From: Achromobacter anxifer
GTDB taxonomy: Bacteria > Pseudomonadota > Gammaproteobacteria > Burkholderiales > Burkholderiaceae_B
NCBI RefSeq assembly: GCF_903652925.1
Contig: NZ_CAHLAR010000011.1
Coordinates: forward strand, 186,001-250,000
Length of the DNA: 64,000 nucleotides
Direction of reading: 5' to 3'
How positions within the stretch are numbered: position 1 is the stretch's first letter; the number at the start of each line of letters is the position of its first letter. The position numbers were made by a program, and so were the translations under genes. Below are positions 24,602-31,986 of this stretch, one piece after another. Below the pieces are notes generated by a model. It worked only from the letters and a program-made list of their open reading frames with translations. It was not told the origin of the DNA and searched no databases.

Positions 24602-26263
24602 ATGTCACCGTTCGCGACGCATGCCGTATCCAACCAGGTGCCGCCCCTGGAGGACTATTCCCTGTACGAAACCGATCCGGCCTTGCGCGAGGCCGTGAAG
24701 CGCGAGGGCGCGCAGGCCTGGGCCGCGGACCTGGCCGCGCACGGCGCCTGGCTGGGCCGCGCGCAGACGCTGGAAGCCGGCGCGCAGGCCAACCGCTGCC
24801 CGCCGCGCCTGCTCAGCTACGACCGTTACGGTCATCGCATCGACCGCATCGAATTCCATCCTTCATGGAATCTGTTGATGGGCGGCATCGTGGCGCGCGG
24901 CCTGCATAGCCGCGCCTGGGCCCAGCCCGAGCCCGGCGCGCAGGTGGCACGCGCGGCGGCGTACCTGATGCAGGGGCAGGTCGAGGCCGGCACCCTGTGT
25001 CCCACCACCATGACCTTCGCTGCGGTTCCCCTGCTGCAACGCGAGCCCGCGGGCGTCATCGATTTTGGCGGCCAGTGGCTGACGGCGCTGTATTCGCGCG
25101 AATTCGACGGCGCCGACGCGCCGCTGACCGCCAAGCGCGGGGCCCTGATAGGCATGGGCCTGACCGAAAAGCAGGGCGGCTCCGATCTGCGCGCCGTCAC
25201 CACCAGGGCGACGCCGCTGGGCGTCCCGGGCAGGGGGCGGGCCTATCACCTGGTCGGGCATAAATGGTTTTTCTCGGTGCCGCAGTCGGACGCGCACCTG
25301 GTGCTGGCGCAGACCGACGAAGGGTTGAGCTGCTTTTTCGTGCCGCGTTGGATCCCGGACGGACCGCGCAATGCCGTGCGCGTGCGGCGCTTGAAGGACA
25401 AGCTCGGCAATTGCAGCAACGCTAGCGGCGAGGTCGAGTTCGAGGACGCCTGGGGCGTCATGGTGGGCGAGCCGGGCCGCGGCCTGACGATGCTGCTGGA
25501 AATGGCGGCCACCACCCGGCTGGACTGCGTGCTGGGCAGCGCGGCGTTGTTGCGCCAGGCCCTGGTGCAATCGGCGCATCACGCGCGCCACCGGCAGGCC
25601 TTCGGCAAGCCCTTGATCGAGCAGCCCCTGATGCGCAACGTGCTGGCCGACCTGGCGCTGGAAAGCGAAGCGGCCATGGTCCTGGGCTTGCGGCTGGCGC
25701 GCGCCGTGGACCAGCGCGCGGACGCCGAGGCGCGGGCCCTGGTCCGAGTGGGCACGCCAGCCGCCAAGCTGTGGGTCTGCAAGCGCGCCATCGCGGCCGT
25801 GGCCGAATGCATGGAAGTCTGGGGCGGCAACGGCTATGTGGAAGAGGGGCCCATGCCCAGGCTGTACCGTGAAACGCCGGTCAACTCCATCTGGGAAGGC
25901 TCTGGCAATGTGATGGCGCTGGACGTGCTGCGCGCCTTGCAGCGCGAGGAAGGCGCGCTGCCCGCGCTGGAGCGCGAATTCGCGCAGGCGCGGGGACTGA
26001 GCCAGGACTACGACGATGCGCTGGTCCGCTGGCAGGCACTGCTGGCCGATGGCGCCCACGCCGAGTTCCAGGCGCGCCGCATCGCCGCCGGCCTGGCGCA
26101 GCTGTGGCAGGCCGCCTTGTTGCTGCGGCATGCGCCGCCAGCCATCGCGCAGGCGTTTGCTTCCAGCCGCCTGCGCGAAGGCGGCGGCGTGTTCGGCGAA
26201 CTGGCCGCCGGCGCGGACACGCAGGCAATCCTGGCGCGGGCATGGCCCGCCGCCGCATGCTAA
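24602..26263 (+). CDS. aidB: AidB-like acyl-CoA dehydrogenase-family flavoprotein
   Basis: This 553-residue FAD protein of the AidB branch (E. coli AidB is about 540 residues) is induced by alkylation stress and binds DNA. The N-terminus 'THAV-x-NQVPPLEDYSLY' and 'VKREGAQAW' follow AidB, as do 'NPP/CPPRLLSYDRYGHRIDRIEFHP' and 'MTEKQGGSD'-type 'GLTEKQGGSDLRA' near residue 186. The extended C-terminal domain beyond ordinary acyl-CoA dehydrogenases is present. The repair mechanism of AidB remains debated in the literature; a metabolic isovaleryl-CoA-type activity is the alternative. A clear 'agggagcagcc' precedes the ATG. Confidence 0.85.
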   Translation: MSPFATHAVSNQVPPLEDYSLYETDPALREAVKREGAQAWAADLAAHGAWLGRAQTLEAGAQANRCPPRLLSYDRYGHRIDRIEFHPSWNLLMGGIVARGLHSRAWAQPEPGAQVARAAAYLMQGQVEAGTLCPTTMTFAAVPLLQREPAGVIDFGGQWLTALYSREFDGADAPLTAKRGALIGMGLTEKQGGSDLRAVTTRATPLGVPGRGRAYHLVGHKWFFSVPQSDAHLVLAQTDEGLSCFFVPRWIPDGPRNAVRVRRLKDKLGNCSNASGEVEFEDAWGVMVGEPGRGLTMLLEMAATTRLDCVLGSAALLRQALVQSAHHARHRQAFGKPLIEQPLMRNVLADLALESEAAMVLGLRLARAVDQRADAEARALVRVGTPAAKLWVCKRAIAAVAECMEVWGGNGYVEEGPMPRLYRETPVNSIWEGSGNVMALDVLRALQREEGALPALEREFAQARGLSQDYDDALVRWQALLADGAHAEFQARRIAAGLAQLWQAALLLRHAPPAIAQAFASSRLREGGGVFGELAAGADTQAILARAWPAAAC

Positions 26264-26299
26264 ATTTCCTGGCTCGACAAACCTACCCGCATTTTCGCC

Positions 26300-26980
26300 A
26301 TGCTTTCCCAGCAAGAACTCAAGCAGCAAGCCGCCGACGCAGCCCTGGAATTCGTTGAACAGGTCGCCGGCCCGGACGCCATCATCGGCGTGGGCACGGG
26401 ATCCACGGCCGATCTCTTCATCGACGGCCTGGCCCGTTTCAAGGGCCGGATCGGCGGCACCGTGGCCAGCTCCGAGCGCAGCGCCGCCCGGCTCGCAGGA
26501 CATGGGCTGAAGGTGCTGGACCTGAACGACATCACGACGATGCCGATCTACGTGGACGGCGCGGACGAGATCGACGCCAACCTGCACATGATCAAGGGCG
26601 GTGGCGGCGCGCTGACGCGCGAGAAGATCGTGGCCTCGGTGGCCGAGCGCTTCATCTGCATCGCCGACGAATCCAAGCTGGTGCAGACCATGGGCAAGTT
26701 CCCGCTGCCGGTCGAGGTCATCCCCATGGCCCGCGAGTCGGTGGCGCGCGCCCTGGCCGCGCTGGGCGGGCAGCCCAAGCTGCGCGACGGATTCGTCACC
26801 GATAACGGCAACGTCATCCTGGACGTGTCGGGCCTGTCCATCACCGACGCGCCGGGCCTCGAAGCCCGGGTCAACAATCTGGCGGGCGTGGTGACCTGCG
26901 GCCTGTTCGCCATCGCGGGCGCCGACGTGGCGCTGCTGGCCACGCAGAACGGCATCCGCCGCCTGGATCGCCGCGCCTGA
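26300..26980 (+). CDS. rpiA: Ribose-5-phosphate isomerase A
   Basis: This 226-residue RpiA interconverts ribose-5-phosphate and ribulose-5-phosphate in the pentose phosphate pathway. Characteristic motifs are '[14 protein letters not shown]' (phosphate loop, about residues 33-46), 'VDGADEID' with the catalytic acid (about 87-94), '[16 protein letters not shown]' (about 99-114) and 'DESKLV'. Length and sequence are canonical. It starts 36 bp after the aidB-like stop, so it may share that transcript. Confidence 0.96.
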   Translation: MLSQQELKQQAADAALEFVEQVAGPDAIIGVGTGSTADLFIDGLARFKGRIGGTVASSERSAARLAGHGLKVLDLNDITTMPIYVDGADEIDANLHMIKGGGGALTREKIVASVAERFICIADESKLVQTMGKFPLPVEVIPMARESVARALAALGGQPKLRDGFVTDNGNVILDVSGLSITDAPGLEARVNNLAGVVTCGLFAIAGADVALLATQNGIRRLDRRA

Positions 26981-27052
26981 TAGCGGCCCCGCGGCTCTCG
27001 CTGCAACCCCGGCCGCCTCGCCTTGCGGGCGCCGGGACCCCCATTCATAATC

Positions 27053-27070
27053 CTGTCACACTTGGGTCAT
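27053..27070 (+). promoter_or_regulatory. Candidate Pho box upstream of phoU
   Basis: CTGTCAC (27053-27059) and GGGTCAT (27064-27070) are two 7-base repeats spaced 11 bp start to start, as in PhoB operators (consensus repeat CTGTCAT). They match the consensus at 6/7 and 5/7 positions. The site lies 83 bp before the phoU ATG, within an AT-enriched leader, which fits phosphate-starvation control. Confidence 0.5.
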
Positions 27071-27152
27071 AACCTTGCGGGTTGTGCAAGCCCAACTCGT
27101 AATAATATTTTTTCGGGGCAGTGCAATGAGACCAACCACGCAGGGAGCCCGC

Positions 27153-27875
27153 ATGTCGGAGCATACAAACAAGCAGTTCGATGCGGACCTGGAAAGCGTC
27201 CGTTCGCAGTTCCTGCAAATGGGCGGCTTGGTGGAAGCCATGATCCAGGAAGCCATCGACGCGCTCGCTAGCGGCGACGTGTCGCTGGTTGAGAAGGTGC
27301 GTGAGCGTGAAAAGGAAGTCAACCGCCACGAAGTCGAGATCGACGAAAGCATCAGCCGCATCCTGGCGCGCCACCAGCCCACCGCCATCGACCTGCGCAT
27401 GCTGATGGCCGTGTCCAAGATGCTGACCGACATGGAGCGTTCCGGCGACGAGGCCGAGAAGATCGCCACCGTCGCGCGCCGCATCCACGAAGCCGAATTG
27501 CGCCACATCCCGGTGATCGAGCTGCGTCACATGGCGGCCAATGTCCGCACCATGCTGCATCAGGCGCTGGACGCCTTCGCCCGTCTCGATCCGATTCAGG
27601 CCGCGGCCGTGGTGCGCAGCGACAAGGAAGTCGACAAGGAATGGAAGGGCGCGCTGCGCCATCTCATTACCTACATGATCGAAGACCCGCGCACCATCTC
27701 GCGCGCCATCGACATGATCTTCATCGCGCGCGCGCTGGAACGCATCGGCGACCATGCCAAGAACATGTCCGAGCGTGTCATCTACATGGTCAAGGGCGCC
27801 GACGTGCGCCACACCGGCGTGAAGAACACCGAGCGCCAGGCGCGCGGCGAAGAAGACGACGGCACGGAAGAGTAA
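27153..27875 (+). CDS. phoU: Phosphate-signalling complex protein PhoU
   Basis: This 240-residue PhoU of two repeated three-helix bundles links the Pst transporter to the PhoR/PhoB system as a negative regulator. The metal-binding 'E/DxxxD' motifs are visible in 'DEAEKIATVARR' (first bundle) and 'ERIGDHAKNMSERV' (second bundle). I use ATG 27153 because 'gggagcccgc' precedes it; an in-frame ATG at 27126 is possible. No pst genes accompany it here. A candidate Pho box lies upstream and a phospholipase C gene is convergent downstream, both suggestive of phosphate control. Confidence 0.95.
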   Translation: MSEHTNKQFDADLESVRSQFLQMGGLVEAMIQEAIDALASGDVSLVEKVREREKEVNRHEVEIDESISRILARHQPTAIDLRMLMAVSKMLTDMERSGDEAEKIATVARRIHEAELRHIPVIELRHMAANVRTMLHQALDAFARLDPIQAAAVVRSDKEVDKEWKGALRHLITYMIEDPRTISRAIDMIFIARALERIGDHAKNMSERVIYMVKGADVRHTGVKNTERQARGEEDDGTEE

Positions 27876-27880
27876 GCCGC

Positions 27881-27920
27881 GGCGCCGGACGGTTGGCCTG
27901 CTTGCCAATCGTCCGGCGCC
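27881..27920. terminator. Bidirectional terminator, phoU / phospholipase C
   Basis: An 11-bp perfect stem (27881-27891 with 27910-27920) continues through a G-T pair into TTGGC/GCCAA, with loop CTGCTT. It sits between two converging genes and probably ends both transcripts, though flanking T-runs are poor. Confidence 0.65.
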
Positions 27921-27944
27921 GCCGCGGATGCCACTCCTGCGGCG

Positions 27945-29897
27945 TCAGCCCAGGGGCAGCGTGGCTCCCGCGCCCAGGCGCGGGTCCGGCACGCCGGGCT
28001 TGCCGGCGTCGATGCGGCCCGCCAGCCTGCGGCCGAAGGCCGGCATGGCGGGCGAACTTATCTCCAGGTCGTACCAGCCTTGGCAGCCGGCGTAGGCCAG
28101 CTCCAGCGTGCCGTCGGCCTGCACGTGGGCCATGGCGCTCCAGCCATCGCCCATGCGCGATTCCACTTTCACCGGTTGCGGCGCATCGCCGCGATTGATC
28201 AGCCGCAGGCGCAGGCCCGATTCGGTGGGCACGACTTGCGCCTCCAGCGCGCCGGCATCGCGCGCGTCGCCGCGGAACTGGCGGTGATAGCCGTCGGGAC
28301 CCAGCAGCCATAAGTCGTAGGCGCCGCCGTCGTGCAGGCGCCAGCCGTCGTCCAGGCGCGCGCCTGCGCCCACGGTGTAGCGGCGGGGCGCAAGCTCAAG
28401 CGCCCGGCGGTCGTAGACGTGCAGTACCGCACCGGCCGCGCCCGGGTTGCGCAGGGTCAGCCGGTAGTGTCCGCCATCGGCCGCCATCCTGCCTTGCGCG
28501 TCCAGCGCATAGGGCAGGGCGCGGGCCCGGCGTGGGCCGCCGGCGTCTGCGTCGCATTCCCCGGAGAAATCGAAGGCCGTGGTCAGGTCGCCGGTCACTT
28601 CGCGCCGCCAGGCGCTGATGTTGGGTTCGGCCACGCCGAAGCGCGCCTCCAGGAAACGGATCACGGAGGTGTGGTCGAACACTTGCGAATTGACCCAGCC
28701 GCCGCGGCTCCAGGGCGAGACCGCCAGCATCGGCACGCGAGGCCCCAGGCCGAAGCCGCGGCCATGCAGGCCAGCCGGGTCGTCGCGGGTGGCGGCGCTG
28801 GGGCCGTGGCGCGCATCGTGGTATTCGCCGTCGAGCTCCACCGTGGACAGGCCGCCCGAGAGGCCACCGGCGTCGCGCGCGGGCGGCGCGGGCGGCGGCA
28901 TGTGGTCGAAGAAGCAGTCGTTTTCGTCGTAGGTGACGAAGAACACGCAGCGGCTCCAGACTTCCGGATTGCGGGTCAGGATGTCCAGCACGCGCTCCGT
29001 GTAGGCGCCGCCCCGGGCCGGCGACGAGACTTCCGGATGTTCGGAGTCGGCCGTGGGCGCGATGATCCACGACACCTGCGGCAAGGTACCCCGGTCGACG
29101 TCGCGGGCCAGGTCGTCGAGCGTGCAGGTGGACAGGCCGCGTTCGAGCAAGGGCGTCTCGCCTGCTGCGCCGGCGTGCTGCCGGCGGTACTGCCGGAAAC
29201 CCGCCAGCGGGTTGTCGTGGTAGTTGTCCGCCATGTCCTGGTAGATGCGCCAGTCCACGCCGGCTTCCTGCAGGCGTTCGGGATAGGTCGTCCAGGCGTA
29301 GCCTTCGCCGGCGGGACCCAGGCGGTCAAAGGTGTTGACCAGGGCCGGGCCGCCGGCCAGGCCCTGGGGATCGTTGGTGCCGGTCCAGAGGAACAGCCGG
29401 TTCGGATTGGTGCCGGCGTGGATCGAGCAATGGTAGGCGTCGCACAGCGTGAAGGCGTTCGCCAGCGCGGTCTGGAACGGCACCTCCGCGCCGCGGTAGG
29501 CGCCCATGCCCAACCGGCTCTTGGCGGACAGCCATTGGTCCATGCGGCCGTCGTTCCAGGCGCGCTGGGCATCGTCCCAGGTGTGCGGCGTGATGTAGCC
29601 CACCGGCACGTCGCTGGCGTACTCCGCCTGCAAGGCGTAGGGGCGGACCTGCGCCGCGCCGTCGGCCTGGGTCAGCACGTCGCCCGCCAGGGTGGGCGCG
29701 GGATGCGGATCCGCGTAGCCGCGCACGCCGGGCAAGGTGCCGTAGTAGTGGTCGAAGGACCGGTTTTCCTGCATCAGGATCACGACGTGCTGCACGTCCT
29801 GCAGCGTGCCCGTGCGGCGGTCGGGCCCGATGGCGAGCGCGCGTTCGATCGGCGAGGGAGCGGAGGCGGAGGGGGGCGGGCTGGGTTCTGCTTTCAT
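27945..29897 (-). CDS. Phosphocholine-type phospholipase C without a Tat signal
   Basis: This 650-residue phosphoesterase is of the PlcN/PlcH (phosphocholine-specific phospholipase C) family. The catalytic N-terminal region is recognisable from 'HVVILMQENRSFDHYYG' (about residues 37-53) through 'DENDCFFDHMPPP'. Two C-terminal DUF756-type beta domains (about 440-640) complete the family layout. Relatives start with a Tat signal and a twin-Arg motif. Here the conserved 'ALAI..RRTGTL' segment is preceded only by about 18 Pro/Ser/Ala-rich residues, and the frame is closed by a TAA 11 codons before the ATG. The export route is therefore unclear. The gene is convergent with phoU. Confidence 0.88.
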   Translation of the reverse strand: MKAEPSPPPSASAPSPIERALAIGPDRRTGTLQDVQHVVILMQENRSFDHYYGTLPGVRGYADPHPAPTLAGDVLTQADGAAQVRPYALQAEYASDVPVGYITPHTWDDAQRAWNDGRMDQWLSAKSRLGMGAYRGAEVPFQTALANAFTLCDAYHCSIHAGTNPNRLFLWTGTNDPQGLAGGPALVNTFDRLGPAGEGYAWTTYPERLQEAGVDWRIYQDMADNYHDNPLAGFRQYRRQHAGAAGETPLLERGLSTCTLDDLARDVDRGTLPQVSWIIAPTADSEHPEVSSPARGGAYTERVLDILTRNPEVWSRCVFFVTYDENDCFFDHMPPPAPPARDAGGLSGGLSTVELDGEYHDARHGPSAATRDDPAGLHGRGFGLGPRVPMLAVSPWSRGGWVNSQVFDHTSVIRFLEARFGVAEPNISAWRREVTGDLTTAFDFSGECDADAGGPRRARALPYALDAQGRMAADGGHYRLTLRNPGAAGAVLHVYDRRALELAPRRYTVGAGARLDDGWRLHDGGAYDLWLLGPDGYHRQFRGDARDAGALEAQVVPTESGLRLRLINRGDAPQPVKVESRMGDGWSAMAHVQADGTLELAYAGCQGWYDLEISSPAMPAFGRRLAGRIDAGKPGVPDPRLGAGATLPLG

Positions 29898-29962
29898 GAC
29901 GACAATGATACGGCTGGCGGCGTCCGCATCTTAAAGCGGGGGCGGCGAGAGCAGGGGGCTCT

Positions 29963-29995
29963 GAAAAACAACAGCCCCTCGCAGGGGAGGGGCTG
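29963..29995 (-). terminator. Rho-independent terminator after yggX
   Basis: A 9-bp perfect stem (29972-29980 with 29987-29995) is followed, on the minus strand, by TTGTTTTT. This is a good intrinsic terminator for the leftward argA-yggX direction. It lies between yggX and the phospholipase gene. Confidence 0.75.
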
Positions 29996-30042
29996 GATCG
30001 CTGTGGCCGCCGCTGGGGGGCGGCCTGAGGAGCGCGGCGGGA

Positions 30043-30315
30043 TCAGGCCGAGGGCGGAACGTAACCCTGGGCTTCGACGGTGCCGTCCTCGAACAGGAAA
30101 CGCTCCATTTGTTCCTTCAGGTACTTGCGCGCGCGGGCGTCCGCCAGGTTCAGGCGGTTTTCATTGACCAGGCGGGTCTGGATGCCCTTCCATTCTTCCC
30201 AAGCTTCCTTGGAAATGCTTTGCCAGATCTTGGTGCCGAGTTCGCCGGGGTAGGGCGGAAAATCCAGCCCTTCGGCTTCACGCTTCAATTTCACACAGTT
30301 GACGATACGGGCCAT
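30043..30315 (-). CDS. yggX: Fe(2+)-trafficking protein YggX
   Basis: This 90-residue small cytosolic protein is of the YggX family, tied to iron handling and protection of iron-sulphur clusters from oxidation. It starts '[21 protein letters not shown]' and contains the family-invariant Cys at residue 7, 'W-x(3)-Q'-type '[17 protein letters not shown]', and '[14 protein letters not shown]'. The start was set at the ATG ending at 30315; the frame upstream lacks family similarity. Strong terminator downstream; argA is upstream in the same direction with a hairpin between. Confidence 0.95.
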   Translation of the reverse strand: MARIVNCVKLKREAEGLDFPPYPGELGTKIWQSISKEAWEEWKGIQTRLVNENRLNLADARARKYLKEQMERFLFEDGTVEAQGYVPPSA

Positions 30316-30355
30316 GGTTCGCTGCCGGAAGAAATGAGTAATCCCGCATTTTAAC

Positions 30356-30384
30356 GGGCTTGGCGCCGTTGCGGCGCCAAGCCC
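30356..30384 (-). terminator. Strong stem-loop between argA and yggX
   Basis: A perfect 12-bp GC-rich stem (30356-30367 with 30373-30384) and 5-base loop lie 28 bp after argA in its transcription direction. The following minus-strand bases are GTTAAAAT rather than a T-run. Termination is likely but perhaps incomplete. Confidence 0.55.
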
Positions 30385-30411
30385 CTGCAAGGCCCGAGGT
30401 CGGCCCGGGCG

Positions 30412-31770
30412 TTACAGCTTCTTGATGAAGACCAGGCTGTTGCGCGAGCGGTTGTAGTTGTGCTGCTTTTCGCGCGGCATGTCGGCGATGCCGCCCTGCA
30501 CGAAACCGCGCTTCATGAACCAGTGCGAGGTCCGCGTGGTCAGCACGAACAGGCGTTTGGCGCCGACGGCGCGAGCGCGCGATTCCATGTGGCGCAGCAG
30601 GATTTCGCCTTCGCCTGAACCTTGCCATTCAGGATGCACGATCAGGCAGGCCATCTCGGCCATCTGCTCCTCGGGGAAGTTGTGCAGGGCCGCGCAACCG
30701 TAAATGACGCCGTCGTGCTCCAGCACGGTGAAGTTTTCGACGTCGCGCTCGACCACGCTGCGCGGGCGCGGCACCAGGGTGCCGTCCGCTTCCAGGGGTT
30801 CGATCAGGCTGAGGATGGCGCCTACGTCGTCAATGGTGGCGGCGCGCAGGTCGTCCAGCGTGTCTTCCACCACCATGGTGCCCACGCCGTCATGGGTGAA
30901 GATTTCCAGCAGCACGCTGCCGTCCAGCGCGAACGGCAGCAGGTGGGCGCGGGCCACGCCGCGCTTGACCGCCAGCGAGGCGTATTGCAGGAAGGCGTGG
31001 GTTTCCTCGTCGAGTTCGCCGCCGGCCAGCAGCGCGTCGGCGTCGACGCGGGCCAGTTCGGTGTCCAGCGTGCCATCGTCGTTCAGCACGCCCTGCGAGC
31101 TGGACAGGAAGATCAGCTTTTCGGCGCGCAGCGCCACGGCGACGCTGGTGGCCAGGTCTTCCATGGCCAGGTTGAAGGCGTCGCCGGTGGGCGAGAAGCC
31201 CAAGGGCGACAGCAGCACCACGGACGAACCCTTTTCGATGGCGAATTTCAGCGCGTCGATGTCGATCTTGCGCACCTGGCCGGTGTGCTTGTAGTCCACG
31301 CCGTCCAGCACGCCGGTGGGGCGCGCGGTGACGAAGTTGCCGGAGATCACGCGGATATGGGCGTGCGACATGGGCGTGTTCGGCAGCCCCTGGCTGAAGG
31401 CGGCCTCGATGTCCAGGCGGATCTCGCCGGCGGCTTCCTTGGCGCATTCCAGGGCGGCGGCGTCGGTGGGAGCCAGGCCGCGGTCGAACTGCTGGGTGTA
31501 GCCTTTCAGGCGCAGCTGCTCATTGACCTGCGGACGGGAACCGTGCACCAGCACCAGGCGGATGCCCAGCGAGGACAGCAGCGACAGGTCCTGCACCAGC
31601 GTGTTCAGCGCGCCGGCCTGAACCAGTTCGCCGCCGAACGCCACCACGAATGTCTTGCCTCGGAACGCATGCACATAGGGCGCCACCTCTCGGAACCATC
31701 GGACGAACTGGGCGGGTGCGAATTCTGGGGCTTCGAGGGCGGAGACGGTGTCTGGTTCCAGGTCGGGCAT
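30412..31770 (-). CDS. argA: N-acetylglutamate synthase (amino-acid N-acetyltransferase)
   Basis: This 452-residue ArgA makes N-acetylglutamate from glutamate and acetyl-CoA, the first step of arginine synthesis. The N-terminal part is an amino-acid-kinase fold used for arginine feedback, with 'TFVVAFGGELVQ' and 'LGIRLVLVHGSRPQVNEQL' at about residues 38-76. The C-terminal GNAT domain is recognised by 'EEQMAEMACLIVHPEWQGSGEGE' near residue 385. I cut the very long open frame at the ATG ending at 31770, where the family begins; sequence beyond it is antisense to hrpA. Confidence 0.94.
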   Translation of the reverse strand: MPDLEPDTVSALEAPEFAPAQFVRWFREVAPYVHAFRGKTFVVAFGGELVQAGALNTLVQDLSLLSSLGIRLVLVHGSRPQVNEQLRLKGYTQQFDRGLAPTDAAALECAKEAAGEIRLDIEAAFSQGLPNTPMSHAHIRVISGNFVTARPTGVLDGVDYKHTGQVRKIDIDALKFAIEKGSSVVLLSPLGFSPTGDAFNLAMEDLATSVAVALRAEKLIFLSSSQGVLNDDGTLDTELARVDADALLAGGELDEETHAFLQYASLAVKRGVARAHLLPFALDGSVLLEIFTHDGVGTMVVEDTLDDLRAATIDDVGAILSLIEPLEADGTLVPRPRSVVERDVENFTVLEHDGVIYGCAALHNFPEEQMAEMACLIVHPEWQGSGEGEILLRHMESRARAVGAKRLFVLTTRTSHWFMKRGFVQGGIADMPREKQHNYNRSRNSLVFIKKL

Positions 31771-31986
31771 GATGGGTGGAAGGATTCCTGAGAGTCGGTC
31801 AAAACGCGGCGCAGTGCCGCGCCATGGCGCCGTCGGGCGACGGCGTGGCGAAATTATATGACCGTCGCGCGCCGGGGCAGGAGGAAAAGAGTGCCAATTT
31901 GGTGCCGGATTCTCCGGTTTCCTCCCGTGGCGCCGGCAGGAGGCGCGCGGAAATTTATAATGCCGGGCTAACCGGACTAATCGTAC
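31771..31986. promoter_or_regulatory. Divergent promoter region argA / hrpA
   Basis: TATAAT-type -10 boxes occur on both strands: at 31853-31858 reading leftward to argA and at 31956-31961 reading rightward to hrpA, 26 bp before its start. Matching -35 boxes are weak. An 8-bp perfect inverted repeat with a 2-base centre (31828-31845) sits beside the argA -10 and could be an operator or leader hairpin. Confidence 0.4.

Noticed and set aside
21459-24608. 1049-codon open frame on the minus strand
   Set aside because: It lies opposite rmuC and the amidase, both with clear family motifs; the product shows no domain and is dominated by R, Q, H, A and G.
28332-30167. 611-codon open frame on the plus strand
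   Set aside because: It is antisense to the phospholipase C gene, with no recognisable domain.
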